In this document: piece after piece, positions 55,470 through 63,907 of the stretch
Numbering within the stretch: position 1 is the first letter of the stretch
Layout of the letters: each line of letters begins with the position of its first letter
NCBI RefSeq assembly: GCF_000764225.1
Contig: NZ_JQED01000047.1
Location: 62,001 to 126,000 of the forward strand
Direction of reading: 5' to 3'
Origin: Colwellia psychrerythraea
Lineage (GTDB): Bacteria > Pseudomonadota > Gammaproteobacteria > Enterobacterales > Alteromonadaceae
Length of the DNA stretch: 64,000 bases
Translations under genes and position numbers: made by a program
Notes under the pieces: model-generated
Databases searched by the model: none
What the model was told of the DNA's origin: nothing
Seen by the model: only the letters and a program-made list of their open reading frames with translations

Positions 55470-58448
55470 TTACTCTGGCAGCTCCGCTTCTATAGCGACA
55501 TCTGGTATCACAGCTAAACGCTCTTCCATACCAGGAAAGTAAATTGCTTCGGCTTTATGGTGAACATCTACATCAGTCGCTTTAAAAATTGATAAGTCAT
55601 GGGAAACTTCCAGTACATTAACGATGGTGCCAGTAGGAGCCGGATTGGCGGCGAATAAAGTTAAGCCGTTTTCTTGCATAGCCTTAAGTACTTCCTTAAG
55701 GTTATGCGCATCAAGCTTGCCAACTTCGTCAAATATGACAGGCATTCTTAAATGTAAATCTTCAGGTACTAACCTTTTTAATAGTTGGGCCAACATAACG
55801 GCATTGATCATACTATTCGTACCATTTGATTGTGGTACTGCTTCTACGCCATTTCCTCTATCAAATAGGTAGGATATAGATTCAATAATTTTAGAAATAT
55901 TTATTTTGTTATATTTTCGAATATAGAACTGAGTTTGAAAAGCTGATATTTGTTTATAAAACTCTTCTGATATTAAGTTATCTGTGACACTGGTGTGTCG
56001 TGATAGACTTTTAATCATATCTAAGTACTGAGGATGCAATTCTGCTTTGATTTGTACCTTGTCTAAATTAGATATTTTATATCCTGAGAGCTCAGTATTA
56101 ATTCCTGATATTTCAGACTCAATGATTTCTTTTACATTTTCAATAATACGTGCAGAAGTAGCTGCATTATTGTTGTGTGCATTCAATCTTAATTTAAATC
56201 TCTCTTCAGCCGATTTTACATTTTCAAAAACCGACTCTAATGCTGAGTAATGAGTATCAAAGCTTTCTTTATTTAATGTAACTTGGTTATGTTCTTCAAC
56301 AGCTACCTTAATAACATCAGCTTTTAGGAGTTGTAGAAAGTCATCAAAAACATCTGTTCTCGATTCCCTAAAAGAAGACAGTAAATTTTTGATTGCCGTT
56401 ATTTCTTGATGAATAATCTCAGCTTGGAACAAAGGTATATTAGACGGGACGTCAATAGCATCAGAAACGGACTCATAACTTACAGATCTGAATGATTCAT
56501 TAGCAATTGATTTTAGGCTAGTCACAAATTGGTTAATTGATTGCTGATTTTCATGGTTGTCCTGAAGTTCATTTTTCAGATCACTTAGCTGATTTTTTAA
56601 TGTGAAAAAATTGTTTTGTGCATGTTCTTCGGTTGCTTCTACCTCAGAAACTTTTAAAGTAAGTGAATCTACTTTCTTTTGTGCCTCACCTTGCATGGAA
56701 GCAATAACAGAATAACCAGACAGCGCTTCTTTTTGTTTGTTATAACTTTCTAATTCAGTATTTAATTCTACTAATTTTTCAGCCCTTAACGTTGAATTCA
56801 TCTTAATAAACGCAGAGTTTTTCTGTAATTCTTTCGATAATTTTTCTTGTTTATCTTGAAGTTCATCAATTTGCTTAATCAGTTGTTCTCTAGCATCTTG
56901 GTCCGATAATTCTAGTACCTTTATAGGAGTTGTCTTATTACAAATAGTCAAATATTCACCATCTTGACCAAATAACTTTACAAATGATTCGACTATTGCT
57001 CCTTGTTCACTACTTAATTCACAAGATACTTCGGATAAACGTTTGTTTAAACTTAAAAGAACTGCTTTTCCATGGTTGGAAAGTTGGTTGAATAAACCTA
57101 AGTTATTTTCAATCAAACGTAATGATTCCGTTAAAGTTTCCAGTGTCGTCTTATTTTTCTTACTGGACTGATTAATAGTTTGCATCACTGATTGCGCATT
57201 TTCTTGGCTATTCAGAGATTCAATATCTTGTGTACATATCTTAATTTCGTCATCTAATTCTATAGTTATTGCATGATCAGAAGGTTGTTCGCATAAAGGT
57301 GATAACCTTGCTCTAGCATCATTTGCTAGCGTAATTTTTTCATTACAATCGCTTACCTGCTCAGAATATGTTGTCAATTGAGCTTTAAAGCCTGAAAGCT
57401 CTTTACCTAACTTAGTCCTAAGTTCTGATGCCTTTGTTACTTTAGGATTTAATGTTGTAATTTGACCTGATAAATTTTGCTGAACAGATTTGAGGTACTG
57501 TTCGAATATGGCTATTTGTGAAGCTGTACCAGCAAAGTCTAAGGCTAGTTTTTCTCTTAATTGCTGATAGAGGCCTTTGTTTTCTTTTAGTTTTAGCCAT
57601 ACAGGTTGATTAGCTTGTATTCTTGAAAGGTGATTTTCCACTTCTTTCAGTTCATTGAACTCATTTAGCGCATCTGTTATATCAATGATAATGCCGTCGT
57701 TTTTAATTACACTCATGCCACGACCATCAATCATATTACCAATAGCTTTTGGCAAGGATGTAGTAGAAGCGTCAGCTAGACTAAATGCCATTCCTACTAA
57801 GGCACGAACAGTTTCTACATTTGCTGTCGTGTATCTATTAGCCATAGGTAACAAGCTAAAGCGGGTATTGTTATTATCACTGGAAGTTCGGGTGTAAATA
57901 GCTTCACCAATCGCTTGCTTATCGGTAAATAACACACCTTTATAATCATTACTTAGTAGTACTTTTTTTACGTCAGTAATATTGATGTCTGGTTGTAATT
58001 GGCCAGCCCCTTCATTTGCCTGGGAAGTTTCGTTCCAAAATAGATGTTCAATATCATTATAGTCTTTTGGGAGTGCAATTCGTTGATAACCCAAGTCAGT
58101 TGTTTTAAATAAAATCCAGCAGAAATTACTCTTAGGGTTCTTAGCATTACAAATGATGTAAGACTCAGGTGACGGAAAATAATATCGAAAAGAGTCTACA
58201 TTAGAAAAATAAGAGCCACCTGACTCAAATCCAAACTTATTTTCACAGTCTTTAAAATTAACTTCTGGTAGTAAAAACAATTTTAATGCTGCTAACGAAG
58301 ATGTCTTACCTTCATTGTTACCGGCAAACAAAGCTGCATTCAAATCAAGAGGGATTCTAGAATAATAATTAGATCCGCTATTAACAAAAATCAGCTCTAA
58401 TAACTCGTAATTAGTAGGTAATGCTAATGGCAAAGAATTAGAGTTCAT
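55470..58448 (-). CDS. SMC-like ATPase (JetC/MksB-like)
   Basis: A ~992-residue SMC protein. The N-terminal head has Walker A FAGNNEGKTSSLAALK (near residue 40). Two long coiled coils flank a hinge around the middle. The C-terminal head has Walker B MPVIFDEVGKLDAHNLKEVL and a following FAANPAP. Start ATG 58448 with AGGAAAC upstream is preferred; TTG 58469 is possible. In Wadjet this motor extrudes loops and recognises small circular DNA. It overlaps the end of the toprim gene or begins 10 bases before its stop, depending on start choice. Confidence 0.85.
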   Translation of the reverse strand: MNSNSLPLALPTNYELLELIFVNSGSNYYSRIPLDLNAALFAGNNEGKTSSLAALKLFLLPEVNFKDCENKFGFESGGSYFSNVDSFRYYFPSPESYIICNAKNPKSNFCWILFKTTDLGYQRIALPKDYNDIEHLFWNETSQANEGAGQLQPDINITDVKKVLLSNDYKGVLFTDKQAIGEAIYTRTSSDNNNTRFSLLPMANRYTTANVETVRALVGMAFSLADASTTSLPKAIGNMIDGRGMSVIKNDGIIIDITDALNEFNELKEVENHLSRIQANQPVWLKLKENKGLYQQLREKLALDFAGTASQIAIFEQYLKSVQQNLSGQITTLNPKVTKASELRTKLGKELSGFKAQLTTYSEQVSDCNEKITLANDARARLSPLCEQPSDHAITIELDDEIKICTQDIESLNSQENAQSVMQTINQSSKKNKTTLETLTESLRLIENNLGLFNQLSNHGKAVLLSLNKRLSEVSCELSSEQGAIVESFVKLFGQDGEYLTICNKTTPIKVLELSDQDAREQLIKQIDELQDKQEKLSKELQKNSAFIKMNSTLRAEKLVELNTELESYNKQKEALSGYSVIASMQGEAQKKVDSLTLKVSEVEATEEHAQNNFFTLKNQLSDLKNELQDNHENQQSINQFVTSLKSIANESFRSVSYESVSDAIDVPSNIPLFQAEIIHQEITAIKNLLSSFRESRTDVFDDFLQLLKADVIKVAVEEHNQVTLNKESFDTHYSALESVFENVKSAEERFKLRLNAHNNNAATSARIIENVKEIIESEISGINTELSGYKISNLDKVQIKAELHPQYLDMIKSLSRHTSVTDNLISEEFYKQISAFQTQFYIRKYNKINISKIIESISYLFDRGNGVEAVPQSNGTNSMINAVMLAQLLKRLVPEDLHLRMPVIFDEVGKLDAHNLKEVLKAMQENGLTLFAANPAPTGTIVNVLEVSHDLSIFKATDVDVHHKAEAIYFPGMEERLAVIPDVAIEAELPE

Positions 58449-59253
58449 ATCGGTAAGTTTCCTGCTCAATAGTTGAGTTATAGTGACGAATTAAAGTAAT
58501 TATTTGATTTGTTGTTTCCGATAAACCATAAATAGATGACAGAGCATTTAGTTCTTTAGTTGTGGCTTTACGATTAGAGTTCTTTAATCGTTTTTGAATG
58601 TCGCTGGGGATAAGGTACTTTGTGTTTGATGGCTCTAAACTCGCTTTTAAAAGATTTGAATAAATAGTTAATCCACCTAAGTCTATATCAAATAAACACA
58701 TAACCTTTCCTTGAAACTTTTTTAAGTAAGGGATAATCAATGTATTTGAAATACTGTTCCCAGCTGCCCATAAAAACTCTATGTCGTCTATATCAACTTC
58801 AACATCACAGTAGTTTTTAGCAAACTCAAAAGTACGATTGAAAGCCAAGAAGCATTCAAGATTTTCAATAATTAAACAATGTTGTTTAACTGGGGTATCT
58901 ACATCTCTATCTTTACTAAATAAATGATTATATGGCACATCATTATTAGCTACATTAGCAACTAGTAATGCACCATCGACATTTACAGCATGAGAATTTC
59001 CTCTATATGAAGCCGCAGATCTAGATTTAACTGAATAGCTGTTAATTATATTGATAAACTTTTGTAGTAAATCTTGAGATAAGACTTCAACACTATAGTC
59101 GTTTTGACTGTACCTCGTAGCTGCAAAGGCTTGATCAATTTCCTCCTGAATAATGCCATGTTTTATTAACTGCCCTGAAAAAGCTCTCCAGTTTAGTGAT
59201 TGCTTCATTTCGATCTTTTGAAATGCCTTTGCTAATGAGGGCTTCATATCCAT
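58438..59253 (-). CDS. Toprim nuclease subunit (JetD/MksG-like)
   Basis: A 271-residue protein, first in the operon. The middle has CLIIENLECFLAFNRTF, and the C-terminal half is a toprim fold: VMCLFDIDLGGLTIYSNLLK with the DxD pair, and the end motif STIEQETYRY carrying an acidic residue. These resemble DUF2220-type JetD/MksG, which cuts plasmid DNA in Wadjet. At 271 residues it is shorter than the ~380 usual for JetD, mainly at the N-terminus. Leading the operon instead of closing it is also unusual. Confidence 0.72.
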   Translation of the reverse strand: MDMKPSLAKAFQKIEMKQSLNWRAFSGQLIKHGIIQEEIDQAFAATRYSQNDYSVEVLSQDLLQKFINIINSYSVKSRSAASYRGNSHAVNVDGALLVANVANNDVPYNHLFSKDRDVDTPVKQHCLIIENLECFLAFNRTFEFAKNYCDVEVDIDDIEFLWAAGNSISNTLIIPYLKKFQGKVMCLFDIDLGGLTIYSNLLKASLEPSNTKYLIPSDIQKRLKNSNRKATTKELNALSSIYGLSETTNQIITLIRHYNSTIEQETYRYEL

Positions 59254-59278
59254 GCCTATTAAATAAAACCTATTTATT

Positions 59279-59368
59279 GAATCATATGATACATAAAAAA
59301 GTGTAAAATACCAAGCATATAAAGGCTTTGTTTTGGGTGTTGCCTTGTGTTATTGTATCATTTGATTC
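59279..59368. promoter_or_regulatory. Paired operator-like palindromes of the defence locus
   Basis: TGAATCATATGATAC at 59279-59293 and its near-complement GTATCATTTGATTCA at 59354-59368. Each is itself a near-palindrome with an ATCAT-ATGAT core. One lies next to the SMC operon promoter, the other immediately before the regulator's probable TTG start at 59389. This is the arrangement expected for autoregulation by the WYL protein and repression of the operon. Confidence 0.65.
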
Positions 59369-59388
59369 ATAACTTACTGGACTTTAAG

Positions 59389-60261
59389 TTGGATAATACT
59401 GACATTCAAACGATAGAACGATTTAGTTTTCTAGACTTTCTTCTGTTATTTAAAGGTCAATTTACTCGTTCGGAGTTAGTTGAGCGTTTTGGTATAGGTG
59501 AAGCCACAGCAAGTAGAGCAATCAAATCTTATCTGAAAAAACATAGTAATCAAGCGAACTATCTGGGACCTCGCCTAGGGTACGTTACATCAGATACCTT
59601 TATCCCTAAGTTTAAACATCTCACTGACGATGGGTTAAATTATGTGGCTACGGGTGAATTAATTAGCAAGTTTAATATTTCTAATTTTGGGATAAGCATT
59701 CACTCAATTAATAAAAGCTTATCATTAGATGTTATTGCTCCGGTAACTAGAGCAATAGTTAGGTGTTCATACGTAAATATTGATTATGTTTCTACTACTA
59801 GTGGAATATCTAGCCGCGTAATAGCTCCTCATAGCCTCTTTAGAGCTTGTGGGACATGGTATTTTCGAGCCTATGACTTACAAACATCTTCTTTTAGAAC
59901 ATTTAAATTTAGCCGATTAAAGCAGACTGTTAATTTAGGGGGGGTAGAAAAAGATACTCATAATAAAGCGAAGGATGATGCGTGGAATCAGCAACGCCTA
60001 ATTAAGCTTAAAGCACACCCCAAACTTCAACATGCAGCTGCAATTGAATTAGACCTTGAGCTTGAAAGTAACAAAACGAAGGAGTTGATAATGTCAGAGG
60101 TAACAGTGGGGTTTGCTATGTCAGAGCTGAGAGTTGATTGTTCAAAGAAGCATAAATTAAATCCCAAGGAATTTCCTTTAGTCCTTATTAATAGAGAAGA
60201 ACTAGAATCAGTCGAGTCTATGATAATTGCTCCAGGATATTCCTATTCTGAAAATATGTAA
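59389..60261 (+). CDS. WYL-domain transcription regulator (BrxR/CapW-like)
   Basis: About 290 residues. The N-terminus is a winged helix: RFSFLDFLLLFKGQFTRSEL followed by FGIGEATASRAIKSY, as in BrxR/CapW defence regulators. A WYL domain follows (VNIDYVSTTSG, ISSRVIAPHSLFRACGTWYF, YDLQTSSFRTFKFSRL) and a WCX-like C-terminal part. The open frame begins at GTG 59347 but the operator lies in those codons; TTG 59389 is a better start by homologue length. It is divergent from the SMC operon and probably represses it until infection or plasmid entry is sensed. Confidence 0.82.
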   Translation: MDNTDIQTIERFSFLDFLLLFKGQFTRSELVERFGIGEATASRAIKSYLKKHSNQANYLGPRLGYVTSDTFIPKFKHLTDDGLNYVATGELISKFNISNFGISIHSINKSLSLDVIAPVTRAIVRCSYVNIDYVSTTSGISSRVIAPHSLFRACGTWYFRAYDLQTSSFRTFKFSRLKQTVNLGGVEKDTHNKAKDDAWNQQRLIKLKAHPKLQHAAAIELDLELESNKTKELIMSEVTVGFAMSELRVDCSKKHKLNPKEFPLVLINREELESVESMIIAPGYSYSENM

Positions 60262-60661
60262 TTATTTACTCAAGTAAAGGCTCATATTATTTCTAATAAA
60301 TAATCTGTCTATTTGTTTCCCTGTAAGAGGGTGATCTGGCCAACTTCAACAGGACACTTTTATTAAAAAATTTTCATAATCTATTGGGGACAGATCACCT
60401 TTAACGCAGTATAAAGGAGCCCATCCCCTCGAAATTGCTAGTACAGCACTTAATAAAAGTGGGTATGCTTAACTAGATAAAAAATCAGCCTTGAATTAAT
60501 TATTATTTTCTAATATATTGATTTCAGGGATTTTGAGTACCCTGTTAGCCACCCTTGGCAAAGACCCCTACAGGTCATCTTTACTATTTACTAATTATTT
60601 TTTACGTATAACTTCGTGTGTGCGTTAGGTGGCAGCGTGTGCTAAATACGAGGATATTCCT
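60262..60661. other. Intergenic region with repeat fragment
   Basis: No gene. CCCATCCCCTCGAAAT at 60421 repeats a sequence at 39971. From about 60600 the DNA is a leader ending in ACGAGGATATTCCT before ATG 60662. Confidence 0.5.
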
Positions 60662-60973
60662 ATGAAAAATAATAACCGCAATAAAAATGAACAACTTCAA
60701 TTCCCTTCTGGCCGTACAATCAAGCGCTGTAAAGACGATGCCAAAGCACTTAGAAAAGCGTCTAAAGAAACTGAAAACTATCTTAGTTACAATAAAGCTC
60801 TAGATGTCATTTCTGCTGATAATGGATTAAAAATGGGTTGGGATAAAGCAGTAAACTATATAATCAAATCCGCAATGACAGCAAATGAATTTGAATCGAA
60901 AACGCTCTTTAATAAGCTTGTTGGAAGAGTAGGAAACGAACAAAGCAATTTCAAAAAAAGAGGTATTAGCTAG
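60662..60973 (+). CDS. Small plasmid-type protein
   Basis: A 103-residue basic protein from ATG 60662 (GAGGA 8 bases upstream; the open frame reaches to 60629). FPSGRTIKRCKDDAKALRKA and LDVISADNGLKMGWDKAVNY resemble a protein type common on plasmids and integrative elements; I know no function. The IS5-family element inserted exactly at the TA of its stop codon (TAA on the far side, TAG now), so the protein is unchanged. Confidence 0.65.
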   Translation: MKNNNRNKNEQLQFPSGRTIKRCKDDAKALRKASKETENYLSYNKALDVISADNGLKMGWDKAVNYIIKSAMTANEFESKTLFNKLVGRVGNEQSNFKKRGIS

Positions 60974-61824
60974 GGGCTGTTGATCTTTCACATTGGCAGC
61001 CAAATCATTGAACATGCTAGAGCCAACATACTTTCAAACTGTAATTTTAATTTATCGTATCTTGTCGCTATGGCACGAAAGTGCTTCAGCCTTGCAAAGG
61101 CATTTTCAACTAAGTGTCTGTATTTATACAAACACCAATCAATATCACCATTTCCTATTTTCGAGTTCTGCTTCCTAGGTATTACAGGGCTTGAGTTTCG
61201 TTCACGAACTTTGTTCCTAATAGCCTCACTATCATAACCTTTGTCTGCTATGACAAAATCACTCTGCGGTAACAATTCAATAAGTTCATTCGCCACTTTA
61301 CTGTCATGAACGTCACCACCTGTAATAATGAATTCAATCGGCAAGCCATAACTATCAACAGCTAAATGAATTTTACTGGTGTTGCCACCTCTACTAAGAG
61401 CAATAGCTTGTTCATGCTCTGAAGCCGCGCCTGTACTATATTGGTGAGCTTTAACATAACTGCCATCGATGAATTCCCATTCAGTATCGCTATTTTGGGC
61501 TAGTGACTTGAATAACCTCATTAATACGCCTTTTCTTGACCAGAGAAGAAACCGACGATAAATCGTATTCCATAAGCCAAAACATTCAGGTAAATCTCGC
61601 CAAGGACAGCCCACACGTAAACGATAAAGTATCCCTTCTAGCGTTTGTCGATGTTCAAGCTTGTTATAAACTCTATCTTCAAGCAATATAGCTTTTAGTT
61701 TCGACCACAGCTCATCAGTGAGCATTAATCGGGGCATGACAATCTCGTTTAGTTTGGTTTTGGCGAAGTGAATTATACGAGATTGTCACTCACGTACAAA
61801 ATTCAAACAAAGATCAACAGCCCC
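60973..61824 (-). mobile_element. IS5-family insertion sequence, likely MITE parent
   Basis: 852 bp, ends GGGGCTGTTGATCTTT and AAAGATCAACAGCCCC (16 bases perfect), flanked by TA. These ends are identical to those of the four MITE copies. It contains one intact transposase gene. The TA target and size fit the IS427-like branch of IS5. Confidence 0.93.
60988..61737 (-). CDS. IS5-family transposase
   Basis: A 249-residue DDE transposase, apparently whole. The N-terminus has LTDELWSKLKAILLEDRVYN and YRLRVGCPWRDLPECFGLWNTIYRRF; catalytic residues sit in FIDGSYVKAHQ, VIADKGYDSEAIR and LVENAFARLKHFRAIATRYDK. It is one open frame, without the frameshift common in the IS427 group. The same ends on the MITEs suggest it mobilises them in trans. 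Confidence 0.93.
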   Translation of the reverse strand: MPRLMLTDELWSKLKAILLEDRVYNKLEHRQTLEGILYRLRVGCPWRDLPECFGLWNTIYRRFLLWSRKGVLMRLFKSLAQNSDTEWEFIDGSYVKAHQYSTGAASEHEQAIALSRGGNTSKIHLAVDSYGLPIEFIITGGDVHDSKVANELIELLPQSDFVIADKGYDSEAIRNKVRERNSSPVIPRKQNSKIGNGDIDWCLYKYRHLVENAFARLKHFRAIATRYDKLKLQFESMLALACSMIWLPM

Positions 61825-61934
61825 TAACCAATGATAGTTATCATTAGCAACCTTAAAGGCCTTTGTTTCTGAACAACCACGCGCAAAAAACGTTTTCCAT
61901 AACCTCAACCTCTCCTGGTACTATGGACTACCCT

Positions 61935-62105
61935 TTAGTTTTTATATTCAATGTTATGCTCTTTGAAATACATGACCATCTCTTCAGGAGAGTTAAATGC
62001 CCGATGCAACATTTCTATGGCGCGCTCTTGTACTGCCACATCTTCTGATTTTCTATTTTCATTCCACAACTTGACAAGAAGTAACTTGCCTTTATTTGTC
62101 AACAC
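61935..62105 (-). CDS. Small hypothetical protein
   Basis: About 56 residues from GTG 62105 or TTG 62102, behind GGGAG. It reads LTNKGKLLLVKLWNENRKSE and ends in MYFKEHNIEYKN. It is the last frame of a minus-strand series of small genes. I do not recognise it. Confidence 0.5.
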   Translation of the reverse strand: MLTNKGKLLLVKLWNENRKSEDVAVQERAIEMLHRAFNSPEEMVMYFKEHNIEYKN

Positions 62106-62125
62106 TTCTCCCGTGAAAGTTACCC

Positions 62126-62479
62126 TTAATTAAAGATACAATCTTCTTTATCTAGCTTGCCAACAGTTAAATATTTATTGAGAAAGCTATCAGCCTCGAT
62201 ACTTTCCAGCTCGCTAGTATCAATAGCTATATGCAGCAAAGACAAGCCAGTATCAGGATTACACATACCAACAGAAACAATACTTTGATTGTCTTGACGT
62301 GATAAAGAGTTAAACTCGTCTATATTTCCACTGATCACAAACCATGCATGAGGGCATTGAGAAGTCATTTCGTTATGTTTAATAAGAAAATCACTCTCCC
62401 GATAAACAACAGTTACTTCATCACCCTTTTGTGTTGTAAAAATCCAATTTGTAGACCCCATAAATTCGTATTTTTTCAT
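62126..62479 (-). CDS. Hypothetical protein, 117 residues
   Basis: Begins MKKYEFMGSTNWIFTTQKGD after AGGGAAAATT. It is mixed alpha/beta, without membrane segment or known motif. It follows the 146-residue gene by 17 bases in a tight set of small genes. Confidence 0.6.
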   Translation of the reverse strand: MKKYEFMGSTNWIFTTQKGDEVTVVYRESDFLIKHNEMTSQCPHAWFVISGNIDEFNSLSRQDNQSIVSVGMCNPDTGLSLLHIAIDTSELESIEADSFLNKYLTVGKLDKEDCIFN

Positions 62480-62496
62480 TTAATTTTCCCTGCTAT

Positions 62497-62937
62497 TTAG
62501 TTAAAAACTATTGTTGTACTTTTTAAGTATTCTTTAGGACATTTATCGCCTAAATAAACAGACTTAAAACCACTACCAATAACATACTTTCGTTTATTAA
62601 GGTCATGCACCATATTGTTAGGTGAAGTCTCTCGATAACACGTAAAAAGCTTACTAGATTTTTGTCTACCAAGAGCGCTTGCAGCTCCTAGACCTAAAAC
62701 TAATCGCCATAAGTCACTTTTGTTAACTTTGCGACCTAAAATCGACAATACCTTGACTGTTCTGTTGGGTAATTCAGTTTCAAGTGTTTCGTATTTTTTA
62801 CCTACCCTAATGTTATAGAGTAAGCCCGATGCTTCTTTAGCTGTAATCTCTAGCTTTACACCTAAAGTGGCAGCAGTAAAGTAACCACCACTTTTAAGCA
62901 TTGCTTCGGCTGCTTCACCTGTACTGATTAAGCACAT
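62497..62937 (-). CDS. Hypothetical DNA-binding-like protein, 146 residues
   Basis: The N-terminal part (TGEAAEAMLKSGGYFTAATL followed by EITAKEASGLLYNIRVGKKY) has the look of a helix-turn-helix that ranks with plasmid or phage regulators; the C-terminal part is unassigned. It overlaps the preceding small gene by 10 bases. Function unknown. Confidence 0.6.
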   Translation of the reverse strand: MCLISTGEAAEAMLKSGGYFTAATLGVKLEITAKEASGLLYNIRVGKKYETLETELPNRTVKVLSILGRKVNKSDLWRLVLGLGAASALGRQKSSKLFTCYRETSPNNMVHDLNKRKYVIGSGFKSVYLGDKCPKEYLKSTTIVFN

Positions 62938-63068
62938 GGATATACACCATCTACATTTTCTTCAATCAGCCCTTGGTAAATACTTAAACAGAATTTTTCA
63001 CAAATAAAATCTTGGCTATTTTCCGCATCGTATTTTAGCCTTTCTTCTAATGCCTCCTGCGTATCCAT
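62928..63068 (-). CDS. Hypothetical 46-residue protein
   Basis: ATG 63068, MDTQEALEERLKYDAENSQD, acidic, ending GVYPCA. It overlaps both neighbours (22 bases upstream, 10 downstream), which supports a coupled small-gene operon. Function unknown. Confidence 0.55.
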   Translation of the reverse strand: MDTQEALEERLKYDAENSQDFICEKFCLSIYQGLIEENVDGVYPCA

Positions 63069-63208
63069 AGCAAGGTATTAATATCTTCAACATGTTCTGC
63101 ACTACATTTATGAAATAACTCTTCATAAAAAGCGACCCACTCGTCAGAGCTTAAAGTGTCAATACCATTAATTAGTGACTTGGTTAATTGTGCTGTTGAA
63201 AATGCCAT
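63047..63208 (-). CDS. Hypothetical 53-residue protein
   Basis: ATG 63208, MAFSTAQLTKSLINGIDTLS, then DEWVAFYEELFHKCSAEHVE. It is the first gene of the small-gene series after the HTH gene. No known motif. Confidence 0.55.
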   Translation of the reverse strand: MAFSTAQLTKSLINGIDTLSSDEWVAFYEELFHKCSAEHVEDINTLLWIRRRH

Positions 63209-63245
63209 TGTGCTTCACTCAATTACTTAACTTGAGCATATTATC

Positions 63246-63263
63246 AGTTAAATATATTTAACT
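63246..63263. promoter_or_regulatory. Operator-like palindrome A
   Basis: Perfect 18-base palindrome AGTTAAATATATTTAACT, covering the stop codon of the HTH gene and 38 bases before the next gene. A close copy lies at 63486. Confidence 0.55.
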
Positions 63264-63455
63264 AATTTTCAGGTGCGGCAAACCATGAAGCATATCAATA
63301 TACGCCTGTGCTTTTTTGTGACCTTGCTCTACTTCCACAGCAATTTGATGAATGCGAGTCTTGCTAATACCCCAACGCTCTGCAAGAGGTATTGGAGTCC
63401 AACCTCGCTTTTCATATTCATCTTTAAATTGTTGTCTATCCAATTCTAAATACAC
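63258..63455 (-). CDS. Small helix-turn-helix protein
   Basis: 65 residues from GTG 63455. WTPIPLAERWGISKTRIHQI is a clear helix-turn-helix, and the protein is little more than that. Such mini-regulators are frequent on plasmids and phages. The two like palindromes at its 3' and 5' sides are likely its binding sites. Confidence 0.7.
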   Translation of the reverse strand: MYLELDRQQFKDEYEKRGWTPIPLAERWGISKTRIHQIAVEVEQGHKKAQAYIDMLHGLPHLKIS

Positions 63456-63485
63456 CCAGCAATAATAATTAATAAAACAATATAC

Positions 63486-63503
63486 AGTTAAGTATATTTA
63501 ATT
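63486..63503. promoter_or_regulatory. Operator-like palindrome B
   Basis: AGTTAAGTATATTTAATT, two bases different from palindrome A, located 31 bases upstream of the HTH gene start, where an autorepressor would bind. Confidence 0.5.
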
Positions 63504-63643
63504 TCAATTTATAAATTTTAATACATTAAAGTTGAGTGCAATAAAAGGGAACTTCGGGGAAAACGTTGGGCATTTATCTGAAGTCTGTTTTGTGAAACAC
63601 AATTTGTCTTATTGAATTTATTTTAAAAACCATATAATAAATT

Positions 63644-63907
63644 GGCTCTATTGATCTTTCAGGGTTAAAATTTATTCAATTGAAAACGGGTTTAATCGCG
63701 GCGCGAGCTTTGTATCATAGTTGTTCTATTAAAAAAGCGAGCAACAATGAGTAAATTTGTTTTAAATGAACCCTAAAGGGCAGCACTTGTTTGAAATTTA
63801 TACTACGTTATCGTATGTTCGAGTAGCCAGCTACACGTCACATACTCTTCCTTGTCTAAATACCAAACAAGTTGCTGTAAAAGTAATCTCGAAAGATCAA
63901 CAGCCCC
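63644..63907. mobile_element. MITE copy 4
   Basis: 264 bp in the opposite orientation to copies 2 and 3. The inner sequence is nearly identical (I see single-base differences near 63721 and 63849), but the left terminal repeat is degenerate (GGCTCTATTGATC), so this copy may be immobile. The 90 bases after it show no gene. Confidence 0.88.
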
